A stretch of DNA of 64,000 nucleotides from Methylomonas sp. EFPC3 (GCF_029643245.1 NZ_CP116398.1:2604001-2668000), one strand, 5' to 3'. Counted from the first letter of the stretch, positions 54,077 to 63,858 are shown. Program-made: numbers and translations. Notes: generated by a model from the letters alone, not told the origin.

Positions 54077-55178
54077 CATTACCCCGCCGCGCTGGCTGCT
54101 GGCGGAACTGAGCTACAAATGCCCGCTGCAATGCCCGTATTGCTCTAATCCGCTGGACTACGCCAAATATCCGGAAGAACTAAGCACCGACGACTGGAAG
54201 CGGGTACTCAGTCAAGCTCGAAAAATGGGCGCGGTACAACTCGGTTTTTCCGGCGGCGAACCGCTAACCCGGCAAGATCTGGTGGAGCTGGTAAGCCATG
54301 CCCGCGAATTGGGTTATTACTCGAATCTGATCACTTCCGGCTACGGCCTGACCGAGCAAAAAATCGTCGATTTGAAACAGGCCGGCCTCGATCACATCCA
54401 GATCAGCATCCAGGCCAGCACCCAGGAACTGAACGACCACATCGCCGGCACCGCGACCTACGAGCAAAAACAGGAAGTCGCACGTTTAATCAAGAAACAC
54501 GGCTACCCAATGGTGTTGTGCGTGGTGATTCACCGCGAAAACATCCACCAAATGCCGCAGATTCTGGAAATGGCCGAAAATCTCGGCGCCGATTATCTGG
54601 AACTGGCCAATACCCAATACTACGGCTGGGCCCACATCAACCGCGATGCGCTGCTGCCGACCAGAGAACAGTTCGAGGAAGCCGAGAAAATTGCCCAGGC
54701 CTATAAAGAAAAAGTCGCCGGCAAAATGAAGATCTACTACGTGGTGCCGGACTACTATGAAGACCGTCCGAAAGCCTGCATGAACGGCTGGGGCACCACC
54801 TTTTTGACCATCGCTCCGGACGGCACCGCTTTGCCTTGCCATTCTGCTCGCGAGCTGCCGGGCCTGGAGTGTCCCAACGTCAAGGATTACAGCATCGAAC
54901 AGATCTGGAGCGAATCGAAAACCTTCAATTTCTTCCGCGGTACCGAATGGATGCAGGAGCCTTGCCGCAGCTGCGACGAAAAACACAAGGATTTCGGCGG
55001 TTGCCGCTGTCAGGCCTATTTGTTTAATGGCGACATGTACAGCACCGATCCGGTTTGCTCCAAATCGCCAGAGCGGCATCGCATAGACGAAGCAATCGCC
55101 TCAGCCCGCGCCGCGTCGTTGCCCGGCAACGAAAAGCCGCTGGTGTTCCGTAATTCCAAAAACTCGCGGCAGTTTTAA
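54054..55178 (+). CDS. pqqE: PqqA peptide cyclase PqqE (radical SAM)
   Basis: 374 residues. The radical-SAM cluster is [16 protein letters not shown] (CxxxCxxC), followed by the [13 protein letters not shown] motif and ITSGYGL. The SPASM domain has auxiliary-cluster cysteines in [26 protein letters not shown], and the C-terminal [16 protein letters not shown] and [10 protein letters not shown]. It links Glu and Tyr of PqqA by a carbon-carbon bond. The start overlaps pqqD; the ATG at 54054 gives the family N-terminus. Confidence 0.97.
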   Translation: MAGSNKADITPPRWLLAELSYKCPLQCPYCSNPLDYAKYPEELSTDDWKRVLSQARKMGAVQLGFSGGEPLTRQDLVELVSHARELGYYSNLITSGYGLTEQKIVDLKQAGLDHIQISIQASTQELNDHIAGTATYEQKQEVARLIKKHGYPMVLCVVIHRENIHQMPQILEMAENLGADYLELANTQYYGWAHINRDALLPTREQFEEAEKIAQAYKEKVAGKMKIYYVVPDYYEDRPKACMNGWGTTFLTIAPDGTALPCHSARELPGLECPNVKDYSIEQIWSESKTFNFFRGTEWMQEPCRSCDEKHKDFGGCRCQAYLFNGDMYSTDPVCSKSPERHRIDEAIASARAASLPGNEKPLVFRNSKNSRQF

Positions 55179-55207
55179 TAGCCCAAGATTGCTCAGCCGA
55201 TGCCCGT

Positions 55208-56989
55208 TCAGGTTTCGGCGGCGCCGGAGGAGGTCACATCCTGAAATTGCATCTTGTGCAATTTCGCATAGGCGCCGTCCTCCCTAGCCAGCAAATCCCG
55301 ATGGGAGCCTTGTTCGACGATTCGCCCCTTATCCATCACCAATATCACATCGGCATTTTCGATAGTCGACAGACGGTGCGCTACCACCAGCGTGGTCCGG
55401 CCTTGCATCACCCGATTTAATGCCGCTTGAATGTAGCGTTCCGATTCGGTATCCAGCGCAGAGGTGGCTTCATCCAGAATCAGAATCGGGGCGTCCTTCA
55501 ACAAAGCGCGGGCGAGTGCCAATCGCTGGCGCTGGCCGCCCGACAATTTCACGCCGTTCTCGCCGATCTCGGTATCCAGGCCCTGCGGCATGCGGGCAAT
55601 GAAATCCATCGCATAGGCATCGATTGCCGCCTGTTCGACTTTCTGCCGGTCAGCACCCTGCAGACCGCCATAGGCTATGTTGTTGGCAACAGAGGCATTA
55701 AACAACGTGACGTTCTGAGTCACCAGCGCGATTTGCCGACGCAGGCTGTCCAACCGATACCGCTTCAGTTCGACGCCGTCGATCAGAATTTCGCCTTCCG
55801 CATAATCGTAAAAACGCGGCAACAGATTGATCAACGTGCTTTTACCGCCGCCGGAAGCACCCACCAAGGCCACGGTCTGTCCGGGCTCAATGGTCAGATC
55901 GATGCCATTCAGAGCGGGCGTGTCGCTGCCGGGATAACGAAAACTTAAATTCCGAAATTCGATTCGACCTTGGCAGCGATCAATCTCTACATCGCCCTCA
56001 TCAATCTCCGCCGGCTCGTCCAGCACCTCGAACAACGACTCGGCGGCGGCGATGCCGCGCAGGATTTCGGAATTGGCGTCACTCAATTGGCGGATCGGTT
56101 TAGGCAACAAAAAGGCCGCAGTAAAGAAACCAACAAACTCACCAGGGCTGGATGACTTCATCATGATCAAGGCCAGATACATCATGCCGGCCAAGGCAAA
56201 GGAAATCACCAATTGCATCAACGGATTGTTCAGCGAAATCGTCATCATCAACTTGCGGTGCTGGGCCCGGTTTTCCAGACTCGCGGCTTTAAAGCGCTGC
56301 CGCTCGTAAGGCTCGCCGACAAAGCTTTTGACGATGCGGTTGCCGGCCACGGTTTCCGAGGTTATTTGGGTCAAGTCGCCGACGGTATCTTGCATATTGC
56401 GGCTCAGACGCTTCAAGCGCTTGCCGACGTAACGCACCATTACCGCGACGATCGGCGCCAGCGCCAGGAACACCAGCGACAATTGCCAATTGGTATAAGC
56501 CAGATAAGCCAGCAATCCCAGCGCGGTAAAGCCCTCCCGCACGAAGGAACGGATCGAATCGGACGTCGCTCTAGTCACTTCGCCGATGTTATTGGTGATC
56601 CGCGAAATCATATAGCCGCTGTTGTGGCTATCGAAATACTGGACCGACAAGCGCGTATATTGGTTGAAGATTTCGCAGCGCAATTTATGAATCAGATTGC
56701 CGGAGATCCTTGCTAGATAGTAGTTCCCCAAAAAAGAGCCGATGCCGCGTACCAGAAACAGCACCACAAACGCCAGCGGCAAATATTGGATGCTCGAACG
56801 GTCCGGAGCACCGAAGCTGTCTATGATGCGTTGAATGATCATCACCACAGCCGGCTCGGTACCGGCATAAATCGCAAAGCCAACTGCCACCAGCAAAAAC
56901 AAGCGCCAGTAGGGCAGCACGAACTTCAGCAAGCGCCGGTAAACCTGACTATCGGTCATCGTGCGTTGCGAATTTTGTAACGTGTCCAA
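55208..56989 (-). CDS. msbA: Lipid A export ABC transporter MsbA
   Basis: 593 residues: six-helix membrane domain (about 25-330), then ABC ATPase domain. Walker A GASGGGKSTLINLLP, signature LSGGQRQRLALARALL, Walker B ILILDEATSALD and switch AHRLSTIENAD are intact. Flips lipid A-core across the inner membrane. The frame starts from a TTG at 56989 with AAAGG 8 bases before it; ATG 56959 has no such site. Only 26 bases separate it from the divergent GT9 gene. Close homology to other type-IV exporters is possible, but the glycosyltransferase context supports MsbA. Confidence 0.88.
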   Translation of the reverse strand: MDTLQNSQRTMTDSQVYRRLLKFVLPYWRLFLLVAVGFAIYAGTEPAVVMIIQRIIDSFGAPDRSSIQYLPLAFVVLFLVRGIGSFLGNYYLARISGNLIHKLRCEIFNQYTRLSVQYFDSHNSGYMISRITNNIGEVTRATSDSIRSFVREGFTALGLLAYLAYTNWQLSLVFLALAPIVAVMVRYVGKRLKRLSRNMQDTVGDLTQITSETVAGNRIVKSFVGEPYERQRFKAASLENRAQHRKLMMTISLNNPLMQLVISFALAGMMYLALIMMKSSSPGEFVGFFTAAFLLPKPIRQLSDANSEILRGIAAAESLFEVLDEPAEIDEGDVEIDRCQGRIEFRNLSFRYPGSDTPALNGIDLTIEPGQTVALVGASGGGKSTLINLLPRFYDYAEGEILIDGVELKRYRLDSLRRQIALVTQNVTLFNASVANNIAYGGLQGADRQKVEQAAIDAYAMDFIARMPQGLDTEIGENGVKLSGGQRQRLALARALLKDAPILILDEATSALDTESERYIQAALNRVMQGRTTLVVAHRLSTIENADVILVMDKGRIVEQGSHRDLLAREDGAYAKLHKMQFQDVTSSGAAET

Positions 56990-57015
56990 TATATTTACCT
57001 TTAAAATGTGCGCTT

Positions 57016-58137
57016 ATGTCGATCAACCAGCGCTCAATGCCAAACCAAAAGCCGCTCAATATACATCCGAAACGCATTTTAGTAATAACCTTGCGTTACT
57101 TGGGCGACACTTTACTGGTTACCCCGCTGATCGGCGCTTTAAAACAAGCCTATACGGATGCCGAAATCGACGTATTGCTGCCCGCCGCCAACGCCGGCAT
57201 GCTGGACGGCAACCCGGATATCCGCCAATTGATCCGACTGCCGAGCAAACCTAGCCTGGGCCAATTCGTAAAACTGCTGTTCAGCATCCGCCGCAACTAT
57301 GATTTGGCGATCTCCACCCAAGCCGGCGACCGCCCGACCTTGATCGCGCGTGCCGCGGGCAAGACGGCGCTCGGTTTTGTGCCGGACGAAGCAGGTAAAG
57401 CTTGGTGGAAAAATCTGTTGCTGGACCGGTCGCTGGTATTCGGCGCCGATTACGATCATGCCGTATTGGAAAACCTGCGCTTCTGCAGGGTGTTGAGCAT
57501 CGAACCCAGCTACCGGTTAACCCCGCCGCGCAGCTCAAAGCCAATGGCGCATCCGCCAACAAAACCTTACGTCGTACTGCACACTATGCCGCAATGGCGC
57601 TACAAGCAGTGGCACCGCGACGGTTGGCTTAGCCTAATGGAATTTTTGAATCGGTCAGGCTACCAAGTGGTACTGACCGGTAGCGGACAACCGGCCGAAT
57701 TGGAAAGCTTGCGTGAACTGCAACAACACTTGGCCTTCCCTGTAACCATTATGGCCGGCCAACTATCCCTGGCTCAGTTGGCGGAATTGATCGCGCAAGC
57801 AGCGCTGTTTATCGGGCCGGATACCGGTATCACCCACCTCGCTGCCGCCACCGGCACCCAAACCATCGCGTTGTACGGCCCGACCGACCCGAAAAAATGG
57901 GCACCGTGGCCATATGGCTATGCCGGACCAACCAGCCCGTTCGCCAAGGTTGGTAGCAAACGCATCGCTAACGTTTATTTGTTGCAGGGATTCTCCGAGC
58001 GCAACTGCGTCCCATGCCAACTGGAGGGGTGCGACCGCCACCGGAATAGCCACAGCGAATGCCTGGACCGGCTGCCGGCAGATAAAGTCATCGACACCGT
58101 TGCCGAGGCTTTGAGGCAAAACCGCCCGAGCATATAA
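57016..58137 (+). CDS. Glycosyltransferase family 9 (heptosyltransferase-like)
   Basis: 373 residues, GT-B fold. The N-terminal domain begins RILVITLRYLGDTLLVTPLI, as in WaaC/F/Q heptosyltransferases. The C-terminal donor domain has VVLHTMPQWRYKQW and FIGPDTGITHLAAATGTQTIALYGPTDPKKWAPW, the family hallmark. It transfers a heptose-type sugar in LPS inner core synthesis; resembles WaaQ but the exact acceptor is unknown. The start ATG has no good ribosome site; the adjacent msbA start leaves only 26 bases for the divergent promoters. Confidence 0.85.
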   Translation: MSINQRSMPNQKPLNIHPKRILVITLRYLGDTLLVTPLIGALKQAYTDAEIDVLLPAANAGMLDGNPDIRQLIRLPSKPSLGQFVKLLFSIRRNYDLAISTQAGDRPTLIARAAGKTALGFVPDEAGKAWWKNLLLDRSLVFGADYDHAVLENLRFCRVLSIEPSYRLTPPRSSKPMAHPPTKPYVVLHTMPQWRYKQWHRDGWLSLMEFLNRSGYQVVLTGSGQPAELESLRELQQHLAFPVTIMAGQLSLAQLAELIAQAALFIGPDTGITHLAAATGTQTIALYGPTDPKKWAPWPYGYAGPTSPFAKVGSKRIANVYLLQGFSERNCVPCQLEGCDRHRNSHSECLDRLPADKVIDTVAEALRQNRPSI

Positions 58138-58244
58138 GACGCCAGGCGCTGCCGTTTGGCATCCATTTACCTTACCAATCGGATAAACTTTATTCACAAC
58201 CGCGTAAAGTTTGATTGTAACAATCGACCCGACAGATAATCACA

Positions 58245-59228
58245 GTGACCAGATTCAATAAAATATTAGTCGTATGTCCGGCAGGTGCCGTGACCGGCGG
58301 ACCTGAAGCTTTACACCAGTTGGTCGATCACATGAACCAGCTTGGCTTGCCGGCGTACATTACTTATTTGCCGTTCGACCAGGCGGCAAGCACACCGGAG
58401 CCCTACCTGCGATATACGGCCCCGGTAACCAATTACGAAGATGCGGCCGGCAACCTGATTATTTTTCCGGAGGTTTATCCGCAATTAGCCGATAAAGTAC
58501 GCCATGCCAAAGCGGCAATCTGGTGGTTGTCGCTGGAAAACTTTCTGGAACGGCGTCATATCTGGCCACTACACGATAAGGTGCGTTATATAAAACGCGT
58601 ATTTCAAGGACGACGGCCACTAAGGGGGGCAAAGTCCTTGAAGCATATGATCCATTTCTCGCAGACCCAACACGCAACCGAATATCTCAATCAGTGCGGC
58701 ATCGAACCGATACCGTTGATCGACTCCATCAACGAAGATTTTTTGAACGATAACCATCTGGCGTACGCCAGCACCAAACGGGACATCATCCTGTACAACC
58801 CGAATAAAGGTAAGAAGGTAACGGATAAATTGATTGCGGCGAATCCGCAATGGCAATTCGTCCCACTCAAAGGACTTGACCGCGAGCAATTGTCACAACA
58901 GTTGTATGCGGCGAAACTCTACATCGACTTCGGTCACCATCCGGGCCGAGACCGGATGCCGAGGGAAGCGGCTATGCACGGCTGCTGCCTGATCACCGGC
59001 GTCCTAGGATCGGCCGGTAACGATGTCGACCTGCCAATCCCCAGGCGCTATAAATTGGATAGCTCTGAAGCCGGCTTCGTGGCGGAATTTTCAAAATTGG
59101 CCGCAGACATATTGGCCGATTTTACAACTCATAACCGCAACTTCGACAGCTATCGCGCATACTTAAAAAGCGAACCCAATATTTTTCGAAAGCAAATAGC
59201 CGACTATTTTTTAGAACAACAAGAATAA
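58245..59228 (+). CDS. Putative glycosyltransferase, family unclear
   Basis: 327 residues beginning at a GTG at 58245. The start reads NKILVVCPAGAVTGGPEALHQLVDHM, like a GT-B N-terminal loop. The second half has the nucleotide-sugar-type strands DIILYNPNKGKKVTDKL and FVPLKGLDREQLSQQLYAAKLYIDFGHHPGRDRMPREAAMHGCCLI. The PREAAMHGC segment resembles the E-x7-E region of GT4-like enzymes but is not canonical. It lies between GT9 and the O-antigen ligase, so a surface-polysaccharide role is likely. I cannot name the sugar or family. Confidence 0.65.
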   Translation: MTRFNKILVVCPAGAVTGGPEALHQLVDHMNQLGLPAYITYLPFDQAASTPEPYLRYTAPVTNYEDAAGNLIIFPEVYPQLADKVRHAKAAIWWLSLENFLERRHIWPLHDKVRYIKRVFQGRRPLRGAKSLKHMIHFSQTQHATEYLNQCGIEPIPLIDSINEDFLNDNHLAYASTKRDIILYNPNKGKKVTDKLIAANPQWQFVPLKGLDREQLSQQLYAAKLYIDFGHHPGRDRMPREAAMHGCCLITGVLGSAGNDVDLPIPRRYKLDSSEAGFVAEFSKLAADILADFTTHNRNFDSYRAYLKSEPNIFRKQIADYFLEQQE

Positions 59229-59341
59229 CCTTCCAGCCGGCCCGATATTGCGGATACCGAGTTTGATACTATAAGTATGGGCCACACCGAACCAAGTTCA
59301 CCGAATTCTGACTCAGCAGAACAATAACAAAAGGCCAGGTC

Positions 59342-60673
59342 TTGGATAATATATACAGCGTAATGCAAAAACCAATGCAAAAAATCGATATAACTCGCAA
59401 CCAGTTTATCGAAAACCCCATGCTATCTTGGTTTGATTGGCCGGTTATCGTATTAACCTTCAGCAGCATCATTGCTTATTTATCGGTCCGAAGCTGGACC
59501 AATATTACAATTTTCCTATTGTTAATCCCTGCGCTTATTTTTTTAAAGAAGGCATGGAACGGCGCTTACAGCGAAAAACAAATAAACTCGATATTACCGT
59601 TCGTTGTCGTTATGACATTACCGATGCTGGCAATATTCATCAGCCAAACATTAAGACAAGAATGGGCGCTTAAACCCTACGACGGCCCGTTCCGGATATT
59701 GCTTTGCATTCCGGTATTGTTCTATTTTTTACATATAAAACTTAACTTTTCCAAAATCGTTACTCTTTCTGCACCAATCGCATTATTCATTTTGATTCCG
59801 GTCGTTTATTCTCACCCGGAGGTATTGGAACGCTGGATCGGCAGATTCGCCACGCCGGCTGTAGACCCCACCGAATTCGGTACCTATACCTTGGTTTTGA
59901 CAGCCTTTTGTTTGTTCAGCATAGAAACCCAAGCCGATAAACTTAGCCTCAAACTCTTGGTGTACCAAATTGCCGGAGCCCTGGCCGGCATTTATCTGCT
60001 TCTGGGTTCCGGCACTCGCGGCAGCTGGATTGCGATACCGCCTTTACTGGTTTTATGGGTGGTTTTAAACCGGAAAAATTTACCGCGTAAAACTCTGTGT
60101 TATCTGGGGTTTCTGACCGTTACCGGGTTCGCCGTTATTTGTTTATTAAAGCCTTATACTCTCGACAGAATATTCAGCGGCATTTACGAACTGAGCTCCT
60201 GGCTCAACGGCAGCAACACCGAAACCTCAACCGGCTTGCGACTGACGATGTGGCAAATAACCTGGGAGCTCTTCAAACATAATCCCTTAAAGGGATATGG
60301 CGACCACAATTTTCAAGCGTATCTCCATGCGCCTTGGATAGGAGCGTTTGCCAGCAACGAAGCGACCGAGACCATGCTTTATAACGGTCCACATAACGAA
60401 CTACTGGCAAATTTAGTGCGCTCGGGAGTGATGGGCGGGATTTCCGTACTGGGTTTATTCTTGGTTCCTCTTACAATTTTCTGGCGAAACAGACACATGG
60501 AAAAGTCAAAATTTGCCAGCCACTTAGGCCTGGCGTACGTTGGCAGCCTGATTTTATGCAGTATCAGCAGCGAAGTGCTGACCTTTAAATACACCAGTTC
60601 CTTTTACGGCCTGATCATCGCCGGAATTTCGGCGCAAATCATATCGGCCCAAACCCAAACCCCGCGCGATTAA
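59342..60673 (+). CDS. O-antigen ligase / polymerase-type membrane protein (WaaL/Wzy)
   Basis: 443 residues with about 11-12 predicted membrane helices and a large periplasmic loop near 290-335 that contains STGLRLTMWQITWELFKHNPLKGYGDHNF. This matches the Wzy_C domain and its RxxxW...G-x-G signature. Adjacent GSGTRGSWIAIPP is also typical. Probably joins or polymerises O-chain onto lipid A-core. The frame opens with a TTG at 59342 (AGG just before); ATG codons at 59363 or 59375 are possible starts. Ligase and polymerase cannot be separated by sequence alone. Confidence 0.8.
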   Translation: MDNIYSVMQKPMQKIDITRNQFIENPMLSWFDWPVIVLTFSSIIAYLSVRSWTNITIFLLLIPALIFLKKAWNGAYSEKQINSILPFVVVMTLPMLAIFISQTLRQEWALKPYDGPFRILLCIPVLFYFLHIKLNFSKIVTLSAPIALFILIPVVYSHPEVLERWIGRFATPAVDPTEFGTYTLVLTAFCLFSIETQADKLSLKLLVYQIAGALAGIYLLLGSGTRGSWIAIPPLLVLWVVLNRKNLPRKTLCYLGFLTVTGFAVICLLKPYTLDRIFSGIYELSSWLNGSNTETSTGLRLTMWQITWELFKHNPLKGYGDHNFQAYLHAPWIGAFASNEATETMLYNGPHNELLANLVRSGVMGGISVLGLFLVPLTIFWRNRHMEKSKFASHLGLAYVGSLILCSISSEVLTFKYTSSFYGLIIAGISAQIISAQTQTPRD

Positions 60674-60702
60674 CATCTGCCCGCTCCCTATCATTCGAAC
60701 GC

Positions 60703-61527
60703 ATGAAACCCGATAAATACGCCATCACTTTCGCCTGTTACAACCAAATCGACTATACACGCCAATGCATCGACAGCATGGTCAGACACGGCTTGGATCT
60801 AAAACGCTTGGTGATCGTGGATAACGGGTCCAGCGACGGCACGTGCGATTATCTGAGCACACTGGATCTCGGCGGATTGATCCTGAACAAATCCAACCTC
60901 GGCTGCGGCGTGGCCTGGAACCAGGGCGCCCTGGCGCTACAGGCGGAATGGACCATAGTGATGAATAACGATGTGCTGGTCAGCGCCAATTGGCTGGAAA
61001 ACCTGATCGAAACCGCCGAGCAAAATCGGCTGAAAATCATTTCACCGGCATTGGTGGAAGGCAAGCTGGATTACGACTTCGACGAGTTTGCCGGCCATGC
61101 CTCGCTAAAAATGGTCAATGCGCTGCGTCTGAGCGGAAAACATGCCGTCTGTTTGGCAATCCACGATTCGGTCTGGCGCGAAATCGGCTATTTTCAACCG
61201 GTACCCAAATTACTCGGCTACGAAGATACGCTGTTTTTCCACGAGGCAGAGAAAGCCGGCATTGCTTGTGCGATCACCGGCGCATCCTGGCTACACCATT
61301 ACGGGTCGGTAACCCAAACCGCAATGAAGCAGGAACGGGGCTTATCCGACAAACAAGGCTTGGGCAACCGCTACAATTACCGTCTACTGCAGCAAAGCTG
61401 GCTGGAACGGAAATTAGGGAAAATAGCCCGTATCCGCCAAGCCAATCAATGGCGTGACAGCGAGCTGGCGCAATTCGGCATGACCATGCATGGCATTCGG
61501 CTCAACGGCGACTTTAACTGGCAATAG
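60703..61527 (+). CDS. Family 2 glycosyltransferase
   Basis: 274 residues, GT-A fold. Starts YAITFACYNQIDYTRQCIDSM, with VDNGSSDGTCDYL (nucleotide binding), MNNDVLVSANWLENL (DxD-like NND) and FQPVPKLLGYEDTLFFHEAEKAG (acceptor site, ED). The rest is helical and basic. Transfers one sugar of the surface polysaccharide. Begins 29 bases after the ligase gene. Confidence 0.82.
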   Translation: MKPDKYAITFACYNQIDYTRQCIDSMVRHGLDLKRLVIVDNGSSDGTCDYLSTLDLGGLILNKSNLGCGVAWNQGALALQAEWTIVMNNDVLVSANWLENLIETAEQNRLKIISPALVEGKLDYDFDEFAGHASLKMVNALRLSGKHAVCLAIHDSVWREIGYFQPVPKLLGYEDTLFFHEAEKAGIACAITGASWLHHYGSVTQTAMKQERGLSDKQGLGNRYNYRLLQQSWLERKLGKIARIRQANQWRDSELAQFGMTMHGIRLNGDFNWQ

Positions 61528-61605
61528 CGTGGCATTGACCAAAATTCGCTACCAAGCCTTAGACCTTAGCTCAAAGCACCATCAATAGATTTTTACGGCC
61601 ACGTT

Positions 61606-62412
61606 ATGACAGAAACATCCGCCAATCACGTTCAAACCGGGCCTCGTTCGAAGCTGAGCGTCTACATCATCGCCTATAACGAGGCCGACAAAATCGCCGC
61701 CGCGGTGCAGAGCGTGCTGTGGGCGGACGAAGTGCTGGTGCTTGACTCGAACAGCACCGACAGCACTGCGACAATAGCCGCCGACTTGGGTGCGACCGTG
61801 CAACAAATCCCGTTCACAACCTTCGGTAAGTTGCGTAACGACGCAATTGCCGCCTGCAGCCACGACTGGGTGTTCAGCTTGGACGCCGACGAACGCTGCA
61901 CGCCGGAGGCAAGGACCGAAATCGAGCGCCTGTTATCCGCTCCCGAGGCAGATGCTTACTATGTACCGCGCCGCAACTGGTTCATGGGCCGCTGGATCGA
62001 GCATTGCGGCTGGTATCCGGATTATCGGCAACCGCAGTTGTTCCGCAAGCAAGCCATGGTTTTCGACGATCATGCCGAAGTTCACGAAGGCTTCACGGTA
62101 AACGGCAAAATTGGCTATTTCAATTCGGCGATCATCCAGGTGCCGTTTCTGAATCTGGAACAACTAATACACAAGATGCAGCGCTATTCGACACTAGGGG
62201 CACGCAAATTGGAACGTGCGGGTAAACACCCCACCATGACGACGGCTCTGTTGCACGGCTTATGGGCGTTCTTTCGAATTTACGTCTTAAAACTCGGCTT
62301 TCTCGACGGCTGGGCCGGATTCGTCTTGGCACTGGGCAATTTCGAGGGCACCTTTTACCGCTACGCAAAAGCAGCTACCGCGACAATGAATTGGACGCCT
62401 GACGAGCGATAA
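61606..62412 (+). CDS. Family 2 glycosyltransferase, WaaE/KdtX type
   Basis: 268 residues. SVYIIAYNEADKIAAAVQSVLWADEVLVLDSNSTDST is the KdtX/WaaE N-terminus, followed by WVFSLDADERCTPEA (DAD metal-binding) and the family tail CGWYPDYRQPQLFRK and EVHEGF. The C-terminal hydrophobic segment (about 215-250) is typical of this group and may touch the membrane. WaaE members add glucose to heptose in the LPS core. Confidence 0.85.
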   Translation: MTETSANHVQTGPRSKLSVYIIAYNEADKIAAAVQSVLWADEVLVLDSNSTDSTATIAADLGATVQQIPFTTFGKLRNDAIAACSHDWVFSLDADERCTPEARTEIERLLSAPEADAYYVPRRNWFMGRWIEHCGWYPDYRQPQLFRKQAMVFDDHAEVHEGFTVNGKIGYFNSAIIQVPFLNLEQLIHKMQRYSTLGARKLERAGKHPTMTTALLHGLWAFFRIYVLKLGFLDGWAGFVLALGNFEGTFYRYAKAATATMNWTPDER

Positions 62413-62420
62413 ACCAAGCC

Positions 62421-63269
62421 ATGTCGCAAGCCCCGCAATTGATTTCCGTCATCGTCACCACCTACAACCGGCCTCCTGCTTTGCTTGCTTGTTTGCGCAG
62501 CCTGCAAGACCAATTGGATAGAAATTTCGAAGTCCTAGTCGCGGATGATGGGTCTGGCGAAGCCACCCGCCAGCTAATCGAGCGGGAAGGTAAGGCCAGC
62601 CCGATACCGATCCGCCACATCTGGCATGAAGACAAGGGCTTCCGCGCCGGCACCATTCGCAATAAGGCGGCGGCTAATGCCAACGGCGACTATCTAATAT
62701 TTATGGACGGCGATTGCATCGCCTTTCCGAGTTTTATCGCACGACACCGGCTGCTGGCCGAAACCGGGTATTTCGTGCCCGGCAACCGATTGCTCATCAA
62801 CGCCCAGGGTACCGAAGATGCCTTGAACGGCAACGCGGCGTTACACATCAAGCCATTGGTCTTTTTCATCGGCTTGTGGCTCAAACGGCAACTAAACCGC
62901 TTGCTACCCTTGATCAACCTACCGTTGCACGCTTGGCGTTACCTCAATCCATACGGTTGGGAAAAAGCCATGACCTGCAACCTTGCGTTGTGGAAATCCG
63001 ATTTTCTGGCCGTTAACGGTTTCGATGAAAAGTTCGAAGGGTGGGGATATGAAGATTCCGATTTGGTGATTCGCTTGATTCACTTCGGCTGCAAACGCAA
63101 GGAGGGCCGCTTTGCCGTGCCGGTGCTACACCTTTGGCATCCCTACAACGACAGAAGCCAGCACGACCAAAATTATCGGCGGCTGTTGGAACGAGTTGCC
63201 AATCCGCGAGTCATTCTTGCCGAACGCGGCGTCAGGCAACATCTGGAAGAAATAAACGATAGCCGTTAA
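62421..63269 (+). CDS. Family 2 glycosyltransferase with GT7-C domain
   Basis: 282 residues. ISVIVTTYNRPPALLACLRSL and LVADDGSGEATRQL at the N-terminus, DYLIFMDGDCIAFPSFIARH (DGD metal-binding), then the galactosyltransferase-type C-terminal motif NGFDEKFEGWGYEDSDLVIRL. Nine bases after the previous glycosyltransferase. The stop overlaps that of the convergent DUF2802 gene by four bases. Sugar specificity unknown. Confidence 0.85.
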   Translation: MSQAPQLISVIVTTYNRPPALLACLRSLQDQLDRNFEVLVADDGSGEATRQLIEREGKASPIPIRHIWHEDKGFRAGTIRNKAAANANGDYLIFMDGDCIAFPSFIARHRLLAETGYFVPGNRLLINAQGTEDALNGNAALHIKPLVFFIGLWLKRQLNRLLPLINLPLHAWRYLNPYGWEKAMTCNLALWKSDFLAVNGFDEKFEGWGYEDSDLVIRLIHFGCKRKEGRFAVPVLHLWHPYNDRSQHDQNYRRLLERVANPRVILAERGVRQHLEEINDSR

Positions 63270-63685
63270 CGCTTACTGCCACCGTGCAGGCGCATCAACA
63301 ACAAAGCCTCATCTCGGGTCAGACCGCAGTCTCTGACTAATTCGTCTATCTCGGCCCCACGGCGAATTTTTTGGATGACATCTTCGTACCCTTGAGCTGA
63401 AGCAGGCTCATCCTGGACGGAATGGTGCTGATATGGCGCAGCAGGAGCCGGTCTGTTCACTCGATCCGCAATCGTGTCAAGCCGATTGTCGTTGGCCGCC
63501 AACCTACGGTCTACCGCGACGGCAGCCGAACACAAACCCGCCAGATCCTCGTTGCTGCGCTGCAAACGCTCTTGCAAAAGCTTGAGCTCCTGCTCCAGCC
63601 GTTTTTGGTTACCGATCAGGCGCAGTAACACGGCCAAGGTAACCAACACGCTTGCCGCCAAACCCCAAACTAAGTAATCGGTCAT
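63266..63685 (-). CDS. DUF2802 protein of the chemotaxis operon
   Basis: 139 residues: one N-terminal membrane anchor (about 4-24), a coiled coil (about 25-55), a Pro-rich linker and a C-terminal helical segment EDVIQKIRRGAEIDELVRDCGLTRDEALLLMRLHG typical of DUF2802. These genes commonly follow cheW at the end of flagellar/chemotaxis operons in gammaproteobacteria. Here cheW is two genes upstream. Function unknown. The start codon overlaps the preceding small gene (TAATG). Confidence 0.82.
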   Translation of the reverse strand: MTDYLVWGLAASVLVTLAVLLRLIGNQKRLEQELKLLQERLQRSNEDLAGLCSAAVAVDRRLAANDNRLDTIADRVNRPAPAAPYQHHSVQDEPASAQGYEDVIQKIRRGAEIDELVRDCGLTRDEALLLMRLHGGSKR

Positions 63686-63858
63686 TACACTATTTCGTCT
63701 ATGTGCTCGGCGGGACCTTGGTTCGCATCGTTTTGGCCGCGCTCTGCCTTTGCGCGCGGCGGCCGTTTATCCGGGTTACGCTTGTCGCGCGGCTCTCGTT
63801 CCACTTTCAAGGGCGCAGTTACCGGCGGATAAGCTGTTATCGGCGCGATCTCTGTCAT
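63685..63858 (-). CDS. 57-residue protein between cheW and the DUF2802 gene
   Basis: A short gene with an excellent ribosome site: GGAGGG ends 4 bases before the ATG at 63858. The product begins MTEIAPITAYPPVTAPLKVE and continues with a very basic, Pro- and Arg-rich middle (about 22-42, PRDKRNPDKRPPRAKAERG) and an acidic end. Its TAA overlaps the ATG of the DUF2802 gene (TAATG), so the two are coupled. It has no membrane segment or known domain. Probably intrinsically disordered. Confidence 0.7.
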   Translation of the reverse strand: MTEIAPITAYPPVTAPLKVEREPRDKRNPDKRPPRAKAERGQNDANQGPAEHIDEIV

